A stretch of 64,000 nt of DNA from Streptomyces sp. NRRL S-1022 (GCF_000720135.1 NZ_JOIU01000014.1:62001-126000), one strand, 5' to 3'; shown: positions 40,202 through 51,500, counted from the stretch's first letter. Made by a program: numbers and translations. Notes: generated by a model from the letters alone, not told the origin.

Positions 40202-40264
40202 CGGCACGGCGCGTCCGCGAGGCTCCCCGGCCGGCCTCCCCCCTCGGTACCGGCCGGCGGGCAG

Positions 40265-40296
40265 TGGTCCGGTCCTCCCACGGGAGGGCCGGACCA
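40265..40296. terminator. Bidirectional hairpin between protease and phosphatase
   Basis: TGGTCCGGTCCTCCC (40265-40279) pairs with 40282-40296 over 15 bp with one G-U pair and a 2-nt gap. It lies 63 bp after the protease stop and 12 bp before the convergent phosphatase stop. Confidence 0.8.
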
Positions 40297-40308
40297 CAGG
40301 CGTGCGCG

Positions 40309-42429
40309 TCAGCCGTCGCTCGCCCGCAGCAGCAGCACCGCCACGTCGTCCACCCGTTCCCGCGCGGCCGCGCTGTGCCGGACCACCTCGTCCGCCAGGC
40401 TCTCCAGCGGCTGGTGGCCCACGTCCGCGAGCAGCGCGCCGAGCTCGACCAGGGCGTCCTCGATGTCGACGCCGGGAGACTCCACCAGGCCGTCGGTGTA
40501 GAGCAGGAGCACCGAGCCGGGGGTCAGCGACACCTCGGTCGTCGGGTACACGGCCGCGGCGTCGATCCCCAGCAGCGGGCCCCCGGCCAGGTCCAGCACC
40601 CGTACCCGCCCGTCCGGCCGGCGCAGCAGCGGCGGCGGATGACCCGCCCGGGCCATCACGGCCCGCCCGCGTGACGGGTCCAGCCGCAGGTACAGACAGC
40701 TCGCGAACAGGTCGGCGCCGAGATCGATCAGCAGCCGGTTGGTGCTGCTCATCACCTCGTGCGGTGCCTGCCCCACGGTGGTGTACGCGCGCACACCCGT
40801 ACGGATCTGCCCCATCAGGCCGGCCGCGGTCACGTTGTGCCCCTGGACGTCGCCGATCACCGCCGCCGCCAGCGGACGGGTCGGCACCAGGTCGTAGAAG
40901 TCGCCGCCGATCTCCATGCCGTGGGTGGCCGGCAGGTAGCGGGCCGCCGCCTCGATGCCGGGCGGAGGCGCCAGCGAGTGCGGCAGCAGCGCCTGTTGCA
41001 GGCCGTGCGCCAGGCGGTGTTTCGCGTCGTACAGCACGGCCCGCTCCAGGGCCTGCGCGATCAGCCCGCCGAGCGAGGTGAGCACCGCGCGCTCGTCGGC
41101 CGGGAAGGAGTGCGGCCGGGCGTAGGCCAGCACGCACGTGCCGACCGGCCGCCCGGACGCGATCAGCGGCAGGTACGCCCAGGCCGCGAAGCCGTCGGGG
41201 CTCTCCTGCCGGTCCGGGTACAGCCGCTCCAGCTGCTCCCGCGAGTCGAAGAACGCCGGCACCCCGCTGTTCAGGGCGTGCGTGCCCGGGGTCCGTTCGG
41301 ACAGCGGCAGCCCGTCGAACCGCTCCACGACGCGCGCGGACGGGTAGCCGCGGTGCCCCAGCACGTGCAGCCGCCCGCCCTGCGCCCGCAGCAGCACCAG
41401 GGCCTGGCTGCCGACGGCCGGGGCCACCTCGTCCCACACCAGCTGCACCACGTCCTGCACCCCGACCGCCTCGGTCAGCGCGCCCGCGAGGCTCAGCACC
41501 TGGGAGATCGTCACCAGCCGGGACGGTCCCGGACCCGCCTGCGCGGTGCCGTGCGCCATCTCCGCCACCGCCCGGGCCCGGCTGATGCGCACGCTCAGCC
41601 CGGTCGTGCCCGGGTACATGCGGAACGACAGCCACTCGCCGGGCGGGCGCAGCGCCACGAACGACGTCACCTGCTGGCTGAGCAGCGCCGCCCGGTAACG
41701 GTCCTCGTACACCGGGTCGTTCAGCCAGGGCACCGACACCCAGGGCAGCGTGCCCAGCAGCTCCCCGGCCGGCCGGCCGAGCAGCTCGGCGGCGGCCGTG
41801 TTGGCGAAACCGATCCGGCCGTGCAGATCCAGCGAGATCAGCCCGTACGGGAGCCGGGACACCATCCGCGCCGCCTCGACCGAGCCCAGGGTGCCCGCCA
41901 CGCCCGGCACCGGCGCCGCGAGCACGTCCGGTTCGTGGCCGACCGCCCGGTCCTCCCGCGCGGCCCGCTCCAGCCGCAGCGCCAGCCGATCGCAGGCCGC
42001 CGTCAGGTGCTCGCGCTCCCAGTCCGCCAGCTCCGGCGGATGCGCACCCGGCCAGGTCACGAACAACGCGCCGTACACCGTGTGCTCCGTCGCCACGGGC
42101 GCCGCGGCCAGCGCGAAGGGGTACGGCAGCACCACCGAGATCCGCGGATAGCGGCGGGCCATCTCCTCCTCGCCGCCCACCCAGACGAGCCGTCTCTCGC
42201 GCGCCGCGTCCGCCACCGGGATCGGCGCGCTCAGCCCCACCCGCTCCCATGGCGCCGCGAACGCCCGGGGCATGCCCGCCATCACCGCCATCTCCAGGAC
42301 CGGCTCGCCGGGCCCGAGCAGATACACCGCGCCGGAGTGCGCGTGCACCTCCTCCAGCAGCGAGGCCAGCGCGAGCGACAGCACCGGTGGCCCGGCCGGC
42401 GCCCGGCTCGTCCCTGGCCCGTCGGACAC
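40309..42429 (-). CDS. SpoIIE-type phosphatase with GAF-PAS-GAF sensor domains
   Basis: This 706-residue cytoplasmic protein has an N-terminal GAF-like domain (about 10-150), a PAS domain (about 190-290; GLISLDLHGRIGFANTAAAELLG), a second GAF (about 315-455; VVQLVWDEVAPAVGSQALVLL) and a PP2C/SpoIIE phosphatase (about 475-700; EIGGDFYDLVP, AVIGDVQGHNVTAAGLM, YTDGLVESPG, DDVAVLLLR). It lacks the C-terminal RsbW-like ATPase of the phosphatase at 14500-16899. It should act on a phosphorylated anti-anti-sigma factor encoded elsewhere. GTG at 42429 has AGGAGGT 7 nt upstream; the open frame beyond it has out-of-frame composition. Confidence 0.9.
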   Translation of the reverse strand: MSDGPGTSRAPAGPPVLSLALASLLEEVHAHSGAVYLLGPGEPVLEMAVMAGMPRAFAAPWERVGLSAPIPVADAARERRLVWVGGEEEMARRYPRISVVLPYPFALAAAPVATEHTVYGALFVTWPGAHPPELADWEREHLTAACDRLALRLERAAREDRAVGHEPDVLAAPVPGVAGTLGSVEAARMVSRLPYGLISLDLHGRIGFANTAAAELLGRPAGELLGTLPWVSVPWLNDPVYEDRYRAALLSQQVTSFVALRPPGEWLSFRMYPGTTGLSVRISRARAVAEMAHGTAQAGPGPSRLVTISQVLSLAGALTEAVGVQDVVQLVWDEVAPAVGSQALVLLRAQGGRLHVLGHRGYPSARVVERFDGLPLSERTPGTHALNSGVPAFFDSREQLERLYPDRQESPDGFAAWAYLPLIASGRPVGTCVLAYARPHSFPADERAVLTSLGGLIAQALERAVLYDAKHRLAHGLQQALLPHSLAPPPGIEAAARYLPATHGMEIGGDFYDLVPTRPLAAAVIGDVQGHNVTAAGLMGQIRTGVRAYTTVGQAPHEVMSSTNRLLIDLGADLFASCLYLRLDPSRGRAVMARAGHPPPLLRRPDGRVRVLDLAGGPLLGIDAAAVYPTTEVSLTPGSVLLLYTDGLVESPGVDIEDALVELGALLADVGHQPLESLADEVVRHSAAARERVDDVAVLLLRASDG

Positions 42430-43676
42430 GCCGACCACCTCCTCGTACGGCCGCGCGTCGCATCCCGGGCACAAGACTCCCTCGCGGCGGCGCCCCGCGC
42501 ACGGCGAGCGTTCGTCCGGCCCCGTGCACGCCCGCGTACGTCGGATGGCTCCGAATACCCCGCCCCGGCGTCTCCATGCGCCGACGCCGAGGGGGGCGGC
42601 CGTCGCCCGCGAGCCGGCCCGTTCCGGCCTCGTGGCAGGCCGTGGGCCGGGACGGCGCCCGGAGGCGAGGAAGAGGCACAGGTGGTGTACCGGATTCTGG
42701 TGTGCGCCCCCGCCGCGCCCGGTTGGCCGATTCTGTGCGCAAGGGGCGAAGTTCTCGGCCCCGGCGCCGCGGCGGACGGTCGGTGCGGCGGGGGACGGCC
42801 GGGGTGGATCGCCGGTGGGCCGGGGCGGTGCGCCGGGCGTGTCGCCGCTGTTCCCCGGCAGCGGATCCGGAGTGTCCGTCGGCTGGATCATCACCCCAGA
42901 TCAGCGGTAGTCCGGCCATCCCGCCGGACGGCCGGGCGGAATGCCGGGCCGCGGTGGCCGGGCGGCCGACGGCGCCATTCGGCCGAACCCGGTGGCGGTC
43001 TTTTTCCCGGCCGCCCTGTTTGGAGGCGAGACGCCGGGGCACACGCGGGGGCGAGCATCCGGCCGGGGTCCCGTGCGCGTGCGGGGCCGCAACAAGTGGC
43101 CGGACAGTGACGCAAAAGCACCGCCAGAGTACTCTCCGTTCAACTTCAGGGGGTTGCTTGCGCGTGACTCACCGTGAAGACTGTGGCCGAGTTCCATCGA
43201 AACGAAGGCGTGGCGGAGTACGCATCATGCCAATCGTGGGGCGGCACGCCCTGCGACTGCGTATTCTCACACCTCGTTCCAGACGGCCGGGGCGCGCCCC
43301 GTTGTCCGTTCACCAGCCGGGAGGGTCCCGTGTGATCGCCACGCGGGAGGTGTCGCCGAGGGGATGGGTTATGTCGGATGGGCGTGTCGCACGACCGGAC
43401 TCGCCGTGGGGCCGGGGCCGTGGCCGGCCGCGGGGCCGCCGCGTCCTGCACCGCATGTGCTGAGGGACTGCGGCCCACCCCGGCAGCACACCGACCGCGG
43501 CTGACCGTCCCGCCGCGTACGAGGAACCCGCACGGGACGTGCGCTCCTCCCGTCCGAACCAGCCGGCACCGGGGCACACCCGTGCCCGGACCGCCCGCGG
43601 CCCCGGCCGCGCCGGGCCGCGGCACCGACCCCGTGCGTCACTCCGCCCTGCCCGCACGCGCCAGCAAGGAGACAAG
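42430..43676. other. 1.25-kb region without a convincing gene
   Basis: Open frames here are Arg/Pro/Gly-rich and look like shadows of high-GC DNA. The left half is very GC-rich. The stretch 43090-43300 is much more AT-rich and includes a 10-bp palindrome AGAGTACTCT at 43126-43135 and a T5 run near 43010, so it probably holds promoters, perhaps for the P450-led transcript. A 43-codon frame at 43332-43463 (GTG after GGGAGGG) is the only small candidate and I do not support it. A regulatory RNA or decayed gene is possible. Confidence 0.5.
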
Positions 43677-44885
43677 GTGATCAGCAGCCAACCGACGGGC
43701 GAACGGCTCCTCCTGGAGGAGTTACCCGACCGCTGGCGAGGCTTACGCGAGGCCGGCCCGGTGCGGTACGACGAGACCCAGGGCGTCTGGCAGGTGCTGG
43801 ACCACGAGAGCGTCGCCACGGTGCTCGCCGACCCGGCGACGTACTCCTCGGACCTCTCCGCCCTCGCCCCCACCCAGGCCGACTTCGAGACCTTCACCCA
43901 GGGCAACTTCGTCGGCATGGACCCGCCGGAGCACCGCAAGCTCCGCACCCTGGTGAGCCAGGCGTTCACCCCGCGGGTCGTGCAGGGGCTCGGACCCCGC
44001 ATCGAGGCCGTGTGCGCGCGGCTGCTGGACGAGGTCGCCGACCGCGACCGGTTCGACCTGGTCGACGCGCTGGCCTATCCGCTGCCCATCATCGTGATCG
44101 CCGAACTGCTCGGCATCCCCGCCGAGGAACACCGGCTCTTCCAGGAGTGGGCGAGCGTCCTGTTCGGCGGCGACCAGCTCGGCGAGGCGCCCGACATGGC
44201 CGACCTCGAACGGGCACTGGAGGCCATCGCCCCCACCGTGCGCGAGATGAACGGCTACATGCTCGACCACATCCGCGCCCGCCGCAGACGCCCCGGCGAT
44301 GACCTCACCAGCAGACTCATCGCCGCCGAGGTGGACGGCGTCCGCCTCGCCGACCAGGAGATGGTCGGGTTCGTGGCCCTGCTGCTGGTCGCCGGGCACA
44401 TCACCACGACCGCGCTGCTCGGCAACGCCGTCGTCACCTTCGACCGGCACCCCGGCACGGACGCCGCGCTGCGCGCCGACCCCGCGGGCATCCCGGCCGC
44501 CGTCGAGGAGGTGCTGCGCTGGCTGCCGCCCTTCCCCGAACTGGGCCGCAGGGTCACCCGGCCGGTGGTCCTCGGCGGCCGGGAGATCCCGGCCGACAGC
44601 CTGCTGATGGCGCATCTGGGCGCCGCGAACCGGGACCCCGCCCGTTTCGACGCGCCCGACGTCCTCGACGTGACCCGGAGTCCCAATCCCCATCTGACCT
44701 TCGGGCACGGCATCCACTTCTGCTTCGGCGCGCCCCTGGCCCGGCTTGAGGCGCGGATCGCCCTGCACATGTTGCATGAACGATTCCGCATCCTGGCGGT
44801 CCCCTCCTACGAGGACGTCGCCTACCAGAACCCGGCCGTCATCATCGGCGTACGGCAGCTGCCCGTCGAGGTCGCCAGACCGTAA
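43677..44885 (+). CDS. Cytochrome P450 at the head of the NRPS locus
   Basis: This 402-residue class I P450 has the heme loop FGHGIHFCFG with Cys349, the ExxR region AVEEVLRWLPPFPELGRRVTRP, and an I-helix motif AGHITTT at 239-245. There Ile242 replaces the Glu or Asp that normally precedes Thr, so proton delivery must differ from the standard scheme; such motifs occur in P450s of biosynthetic clusters. GTG at 43677 has AAGGAG 5 nt upstream. The serine hydrolase gene starts 94 bp downstream and the NRPS lies beyond, so it probably hydroxylates or crosslinks the peptide or a building block. No ferredoxin gene is adjacent. Confidence 0.92.
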   Translation: MISSQPTGERLLLEELPDRWRGLREAGPVRYDETQGVWQVLDHESVATVLADPATYSSDLSALAPTQADFETFTQGNFVGMDPPEHRKLRTLVSQAFTPRVVQGLGPRIEAVCARLLDEVADRDRFDLVDALAYPLPIIVIAELLGIPAEEHRLFQEWASVLFGGDQLGEAPDMADLERALEAIAPTVREMNGYMLDHIRARRRRPGDDLTSRLIAAEVDGVRLADQEMVGFVALLLVAGHITTTALLGNAVVTFDRHPGTDAALRADPAGIPAAVEEVLRWLPPFPELGRRVTRPVVLGGREIPADSLLMAHLGAANRDPARFDAPDVLDVTRSPNPHLTFGHGIHFCFGAPLARLEARIALHMLHERFRILAVPSYEDVAYQNPAVIIGVRQLPVEVARP

Positions 44886-44906
44886 CCCGCGCGCACCGCG
44901 CACCGG

Positions 44907-44932
44907 CCGGCCCCGTGCCGCTCACGGGCCGG
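44907..44932 (+). terminator. Weak hairpin between P450 and serine hydrolase
   Basis: CCGGCCCCGTG can pair with CACGGGCCGG around a CCGCT loop, leaving one bulged C. It may reduce read-through or stabilise the P450 message; the following gene still has its own ribosome site. Confidence 0.35.
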
Positions 44933-44979
44933 ACCGGCACACCCGCACATGAGACCCATCCAACGGGAGTCCCCTTCTC

Positions 44980-46332
44980 ATGCCGTACACCTTCCCCGCC
45001 GCTCCGGCCGCCTCCCGGACGCCGTCCCTGCTGCACCGGGAGCTGCAGGACCGCCTCGACGCCCTCGCCCGGACCCACCGGGTGCCCGGTGCCCACATAG
45101 CCCTCGACACCGGCACCGACCTCATATCCGTGCACACCGGTACCGCCGACACCGCGGCCGGCAGCCCCTTCACCCCGGACACCGCGGTCCCCCTCGGATC
45201 GCTCACCAAGCCCTACACCGCCGCGCTCGTCATGCTCCTGGCCGACGACGGAGACCTCGACCCGGACGAGCCCGCCGCCGCACACCTCCCGGAGCTGGCC
45301 GACGTCCCCGACGTGACGATCCGTCATCTTCTGTCCCACACGAGCGGGTTCCCCACCGGTCCCGACTCGGACACGGCCGCCACGACCACGGCCGCCCGTT
45401 ACCTCGCGGCCGTGTGCACCGCCCGGGACGCGCTGTTCCCGCCGGGCACCGACTTCTCCTACTCCAACGCCGGCTACGTCGCCGCAGGCCGGCTGGTGGA
45501 GACGGTCACCGGCATGCCGTGGCACGAGGCGGTCCGGGCGCTGCTCCTCCAGCCGCTGGGCGTCGCACCCGCGTTCATCGGCGACACGGTGGCCGCCCGG
45601 CCCGTGGCCGCCGGGCACGCCGTCAACACCGCGACGGGTCAGGCCCGTCCGGCCCGGCAGAACCTGGCGCCGCTGGAGGCGCCGGCCGGTGCGCTGCTCG
45701 CCAGTGCCCGGGACCTGGCCGCGTTCGGCAACGCGCTGATCGGCCGCGCGGACCTGCTGCCGCCCGCCGTCACCAAGGAGATGCGCCGCGCCGAGCCGGC
45801 CGCCCGCCCGGGCGCGCTGGCCGACGGCTGGGGCGCCGGACTCGCCCTCTACCAGCGGGACGACCGCGTGTGGTGCGGCCACGACGGCAACGCCCAGGGC
45901 ACGTCCTGCCATCTGCGGGCCGAACCGGAGAGCGGAGTGGTGGTCGCCTTCACCGGCAACGCCGGCGGCGCGACCGCGCTCTGGCGCGACCTCGCCGAGG
46001 AACTGGGCCGGCTGACCGGCATCCAGGTGCCCGTCGGCGCGCGGGTCGCGGACCGGGGCCGTCCCGTCGCCCTGCCCGACTGCGCGGGCACCTACCGCAA
46101 CGGCACCACGGCCTACCGCGTCGCGCCGGGAGCGGACGGCTCGCCGGCCCTGTCCGTGGACGGCGACCTCCCCATCCCGCTGGTCTGCTACGCAGACCTC
46201 TCCTGCGACCTGCGCGATCCGGACACCGGCCGCCTCGAACCCGGGGGCCGCTTCCACCGCGATCCGGCCACCGGCAGGGTCGACCGGCTCCAGATCTCCG
46301 GCCGCACGGCCCGGCGCACCGCCGACGGCTGA
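44980..46332 (+). CDS. Serine hydrolase, beta-lactamase/PBP-type; candidate trans-acting thioesterase
   Basis: This 450-residue protein has the penicillin-binding/class C beta-lactamase fold: Ser74-x-x-Lys77 in GSLTKPYTA, the YSN motif at 161-163 ([16 protein letters not shown]) and a third motif at GHDGNAQG. No signal peptide is seen, so it is cytoplasmic. The last 100 residues ([14 protein letters not shown] to VDRLQISGR) look like the lipocalin-like C-terminal domain found in PBP-type thioesterases such as SurE, which cyclise and release NRPS peptides in trans. The NRPS next door is rich in epimerases, the setting where such enzymes occur. A D-aminopeptidase or resistance esterase is the alternative. 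The ATG has GGGAG about 11 nt upstream. Confidence 0.8.
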   Translation: MPYTFPAAPAASRTPSLLHRELQDRLDALARTHRVPGAHIALDTGTDLISVHTGTADTAAGSPFTPDTAVPLGSLTKPYTAALVMLLADDGDLDPDEPAAAHLPELADVPDVTIRHLLSHTSGFPTGPDSDTAATTTAARYLAAVCTARDALFPPGTDFSYSNAGYVAAGRLVETVTGMPWHEAVRALLLQPLGVAPAFIGDTVAARPVAAGHAVNTATGQARPARQNLAPLEAPAGALLASARDLAAFGNALIGRADLLPPAVTKEMRRAEPAARPGALADGWGAGLALYQRDDRVWCGHDGNAQGTSCHLRAEPESGVVVAFTGNAGGATALWRDLAEELGRLTGIQVPVGARVADRGRPVALPDCAGTYRNGTTAYRVAPGADGSPALSVDGDLPIPLVCYADLSCDLRDPDTGRLEPGGRFHRDPATGRVDRLQISGRTARRTADG

Positions 46333-46337
46333 CCGGT

Positions 46338-46365
46338 CCGGGAACCGCCGAGGTCCGGTTCCCGG
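46338..46365 (+). terminator. Hairpin after the serine hydrolase gene
   Basis: CCGGGAACC (46338-46346) and its exact complement GGTTCCCGG (46357-46365) are separated by 10 nt. It begins 6 bp after the hydrolase stop and suggests that the NRPS has its own promoter in the following C-rich 250 bp. Confidence 0.6.
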
Positions 46366-46612
46366 CCGGCACCACCGCCGCAGCCCGCGCTCCCGCCGCG
46401 TACCGGTGGCCGTCACCCATGACGTCGTCCCCGACCCCTCGGCACGCCGGCCGGTGGACCACGGCCCCGGCACCCCCGTCCCGGCACCCCTCCCCGGCAC
46501 ACGCACGCCCCGCAGCACCGTCGCGCCCACCCGGTGGGCCACCCGGTCCAGCGCGCCACCCCCGTGGCGGTCCCCGGCGCCGCATCGTCCCGCTCTCCAA
46601 AGGACTTCACCC
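46366..46612 (+). promoter_or_regulatory. NRPS leader region
   Basis: This 247-bp stretch is strikingly C-rich on the plus strand and holds no supported gene. It ends with AAAGGA, the NRPS ribosome site, 8 nt before the ATG. I infer that it carries the NRPS promoter and a long untranslated leader; no promoter boxes can be assigned with confidence. Confidence 0.35.
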
Positions 46613-48500
46613 ATGACGGACCTGCACGACAAGCCCGCACCGGCGTCCTCCCTGCCGCGGCAGGCCGGCCCCGCCGCCGACGCGCCGGGGAGCGGCGCGG
46701 CCCCGGCGTACCCGACGCTCGGCGAGCTGTTCGCCGCCTGGGTGGCCCGCACCCCGGACGCGCCGGCCCTCACCGACGGCCGGCGCACCTGGACCTACCG
46801 CGAACTGGCCGCCCGCGCCGACCGGTTGGCCGCACACCTGGTCCGGCGGGGAGCGGGACCCGACCGCGTGGTCGCCCTCGTCCTGCCGCGCTCGATGGAG
46901 CTGATCGCGGCGGAGCTGGCCGTCGCGCGGGCCGGCGCCGCCTTCCTGCCCGTGGACCCCGCCTACCCCGCCGAACGCCGCGCGCTGATGCTCGCCGACG
47001 CCGCGCCCACGGTCACCCTCGACGACCCGCCCGGAGTCCGCGAGCTGCTGGACACCGGGGACGACGCGGAGCCCGGCCCCGGTACCCGGGCCGGCGCCGA
47101 CCACGCCGCCTACGTCATCTACACCTCCGGCTCCACCGGCACCCCCAAGGGCGTCACGGTCACCCACCGCGGCATCGGCGGCTTCACCACGGCCGCCGCC
47201 GAACGGTACGCGGTGGGCCCCGGCGACCGCGTGCTGCAGTTCTCCTCGCCGAGCTTCGACGCCTCCGTCCTGGAACTGTTCGTCTCCGTGCTGTCCGGCG
47301 CCACGCTCGTCGTACCGCCGGACGGCCCCTGGCTGGGCGACGAACTCGCCGCGGTCCTGGACGAACACCGCATCACCCACGCCCTCATCCCGCCGGCCGC
47401 GCTGGCCACCCTGCCCGACCCCGCGCAGGGGACGGCCCGTCACCTGCGCACGCTGATCGTGGGCGCGGAGGCCTGCCCGGCCGGGCTCGTGGACCGCTGG
47501 GCACCCGGCCGCCGCATGATCAACTCCTACGGTCCGACCGAGGCCACCATCGTCGCCACGTGGACCGGGCCGCTCACCGCCGGCCGGGGCACCCCGACGA
47601 TCGGCGGCGCCCTGCCGCACACCCGGGTGCACGTCCTCGACGCCGCGCTGCGTCCCGTACCGGCCGGTGCGGACGGCGAGCTGTTCGTCGGCGGCGACGC
47701 GGTGGCCCGCGGCTACCTGGGCCGGCCGGGGCTGACCGCCGCCCGCTTCGTCGCCGACCCCTACGGCCCGCCCGGCGCCCGGCTGTACCGCACCGGGGAC
47801 CGGGCGCGCTGGACCACCGACGGGGAGCTGGAGTTCCTCGGCCGGCTGGACCGGCAGGTGAAGATCCGCGGCTTCCGCATCGAACCGGGCGAGATCGAGG
47901 CGGCCCTGCGCCGGACCGGCGCCGTCGGCGAGGCGGTCGTCGTGGTACGCGAGGACACGCCGGGCCACCAGCGCCTCGTCGGCTACGTCACCCCCGCCGG
48001 AGCCCCGGCGTCCGCCGACCCCCGGCCCGCCACCGCGCCACCCGGCTCCGGCGACGGCCCGCGGCCCCCCGCGCACCCCCTCGACCCCGCGGCCCTGCGC
48101 GCCGCCCTCGCCGCCGCGCTGCCCGCCCACATGGTGCCCTCGGCGATCGTCGTACTGGAGCGGATGCCGCTCACCCCGCAGCACAAGATCGACCGGCGGG
48201 CGCTGCCCGCTCCGGAGCGCTCGGCCGCGGCCGGGCACGTGGCGCCGCGGTCGGAACGCGAGCGGGCCCTCGCCGAGATCTGGACGCAAGTGCTGGGCGT
48301 CGCGGCGGTCGGGGTGACGGACGACTTCTTCGAGCTGGGCGGCGAATCGATCCTCGCCGCCCGTGTCCTGGCCCGGATCCGGGAGGAGCTGGGCGTCCGG
48401 CTGACGGTCCGGGACGTGTTCACCGCGCGGACGGTCGCCGCCCTGGCCGGGCTGCTGGGCGACCCGTCGGACGCGGCACCGTCCGAGCCGATCCCGCCCG
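46613..48500 (+). other. NRPS module 1 (A-T, loading)
   Basis: Adenylation begins at about 46709, with A3 [12 protein letters not shown]5 SYGPTEATI and A10-like HKIDRR. The pocket residues I read by alignment to GrsA are D-A-L-L-I-G-S-I-V (positions 235 to 331), a hydrophobic pocket that I cannot assign with confidence. The carrier protein follows with serine codon 48347-48349. The next condensation domain is of the LCL kind, in line with an L-configured first residue. Confidence 0.85.
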
Positions 48501-51500
48501 CCCCCGCCGAGGCCGTGCTGCCGCTGTCCAGCGCCCAGCGGCGGCTGTGGTACCTCGACGAACTCTCCGCGGGCGGCAGCGAGTACAACACCGGGGTGTC
48601 CCTGCGGCTGCGCGGCCCCCTGGACCCGGACGCGCTGCGCCGCTCCCTGCGCCGCCTCGCGGCCCGCCACGCCTCCCTGCGCACCACCTTCACCACCGTC
48701 GACGGCCAGGGCGTCCAGCGGGTCGCGCCGGAGCCGGAGCTGCCGCTCGGGACCGCCGACCTCACCGGCGTACCCGACGCCCGCCGCGCCGAGGCCGCCG
48801 AGGCGCTGCTCACCGAGGAGCTGAGCCGCCCCTACGACCTGGCGGCCGGCCCGCTCACCCGGGCCCTGCTGGTCCGCCTGGCCGCCGAGGACCACCTGCT
48901 GCTCCTGGCCCAGCACCACATCGTCACCGACGGCTGGTCCGTGGGCATCCTCACCCGCGAACTCGCCGCCCTCTACCACGCGGAGACCACCGGGGAGCCC
49001 GACGGCCTGGCGCAACCCGCCGTGCAGTACCCGGACTTCGCGGTCTGGGAGCGAGGGCAGCGCACCGGCGACACGGACGCCGCCGACCTGGCCTACTGGA
49101 GACGGCACCTGACGGGCCTCCAGCAGCTGGAGCTGCCCACCGACCGGCCGCGTCCCGCCGTGCGCACCACCGCCGGAGCCGCTCACCGGCACACGCTCCC
49201 CGCCGAGTTGGTGACCCGGCTGCGGCAGCTGGCCGCGGGCCGCGGCACCACCGTGTTCACCTTGTTCGCCGGCGCCTGCGCGCTGCTGTTCTCCCGCTAC
49301 TCCGGGCAGCGGGACGTCGCGTTCGGCACCGTCACCACCGGCCGCGGCCGGCGGGACCTGGAGGACGTGCCCGGCTTCTTCGCCAACACGGTGGTGCTGC
49401 GCGGCGAGGTGGACGAGCGGGCGACCGTGGACCGGTTCGTGGAGAGCATGCGGACGACCGTCCTGGACGCCTTCGCGCACGACGGGGTGCCGTTCGACCG
49501 GGTGGTGGAGGAGCTGGCCCCGCCGCGCGACCCGAGCCGCACCCCGCTGGTGCAGGCGCTCGTGGTGCAGCAGACCGCGCTGCCGGTGCCGCCGCTGTCC
49601 GGCGGGGTGCGCCTCGCCGAGCACCCGCTGCCCCGCCCCGCCGCCCGCTTCGACCTGGTCCTGGAGTTCACCCCGGACGCGGACGGCGACTGCGCGCTGA
49701 CCGCCGAGTTCAACACCGACCTGTTCGAGGCGGCGACCGTGGCCCGCCTGACCGCCCACCTGCACCGCCTGCTGGAGGGCATGGCGGACGGCCCCGGCCG
49801 CGCCCTGGCCGAGCTGCCCATGCTGTCCGCCGAGGAGCAGCGCACGCTGGTGGACGCCTGGAACCCGCCCGCCCGCCGCTCCCCGGACACCGAACCCGCC
49901 ACCCTGCCCGAGCTGTTCCGCGCCCAGGCGGCCCGCACCCCCGACCGCACCGCCGTCGTCTGCGGCCCCGACCGGCTGGACTACGCCGAGGTGGCCCGGC
50001 GCGCCAACCGGCTGGCCCGGCTGCTCCTCGCGCGCGGCGCGGGCCCGGAGACCCTGGTCGCGCTGTGCCTGCCGCGCACCGCCGACCTGGTGCCCGTGGT
50101 GTGGGCCGTCCTCACCGCCGGCGCCGGCTATCTGCCCGTCGACCCGGCCTACCCCGCCGAACGCGTCCGCTTCATGCTCGCCGACGCCCGGCCCGCCCTG
50201 GTGATCGCCACCCGGGAGACCGCCGACGCCCTGCCCCCGGACTGCACACCGCTGCTCCTGGAGGACTGCGCCGACCCGGCCGTGCCCGGCACCGACGTCA
50301 CGGACGCCGACCGGCCCCGGCCGCTGCTGCCGGACCACCCCGCGTACGTCATCTACACCTCGGGTTCCACCGGCCGCCCCAAGGGGGTCGTGGTCACCCA
50401 CCGCACGGTCGCCGCGCTGGCCGCGTGGGCGGCGGAGCGGTTCGGGGAGCGGGGGCTCGGCCATGTGATCGCCTCCACCTCCCTCAACTTCGACGTCTCC
50501 GTCTTCGAGCTGCTCTGCCCGACCACGGCGGGCGGCACCGTCGAGGTGGTCGCCGACCTGCCGGCCCTCACCGACGGCACGGGACCCCGGCGGGCCGGGC
50601 TGCTGAGCGGGGTGCCGTCCGTCGTCTCCCGCCTGTTCGCGCAGGGCGCGGCGCCCGTGACCGCGGACACCGTCGTCCTCGCCGGGGAGGCCCTGCCCGC
50701 GCAGACGCTGCACGATCTGCGCACCGCCCTGCCCGGCAGCCGGCTCGCCAACATCTACGGGCCCACCGAGGCCACCGTGTACGCCACCGCATGGTTCGCC
50801 GGGGACCGGCTGCCGGAACAGGCGCCGCCCATCGGCGAGCCCGTCGCGCTCACCCGCGCCTACGTCCTCGACCACGCGCTGCGCCCCCAGCCGGTCGGCG
50901 TCACAGGTGAGTTGTACCTCGGCGGCGGCGGGCTGGCCCGCGGCTACCTGAACCGTGCGGGCCTGACCGCCGCACGGTTCGTCGCCGACCCGTTCGGCGC
51001 GCCGGGACAGCGCATGTACCGCACCGGCGACCTGGTGCGCCGCCGTGCCGACGGCGTGCTCGAATACGTGGGCCGCATCGACCAGCAGGTCAAGGTGCGC
51101 GGCTTCCGCATCGAACTCGGCGAGGTGGAGGAGGCGTTGCGGGGCTGCGCGGGCGTCGCCGAGGCCGCGGCCACCACCACCACCGACAGTGACGGCCACC
51201 GGCGCCTGGCCGGTTACGTCGTCCCGGCCGCCGGCGAGCGGGTGGAACCGGAGGCCGTACGCCGCGAACTCGGCCGGACGCTGCCCGCCTCCATGGTGCC
51301 CTCGGCCGTCGTGGTGCTGGACGCCCTGCCGCTGAACCCGAACGGCAAGCTCGACCGCGGCCGGCTCCCCGACCCGGGCCCCGCCGTCCGCGCGGTACGG
51401 CACGTCGCGCCCCGCACACCCACCGAGCGCACCCTCGCCGCGATCTGGGCCGAGGTGCTGCGCGCCGAGCGGATCGGCGTCGACGACAACTTCTTCGAGC

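Noticed and set aside
37976..43042. A 1688-codon minus-strand frame over the protease and phosphatase genes
   Set aside because: It mixes out-of-frame phosphatase sequence with antisense of the protease repeats (runs of TGTGLV), and it lacks a start region; the true frames show family motifs.
43332..43463. A 43-codon Arg-rich ORF ending in RVLHRMC after GGGAGGG
   Set aside because: Composition matches random high-GC sequence and there is no neighbour to support a small peptide gene.
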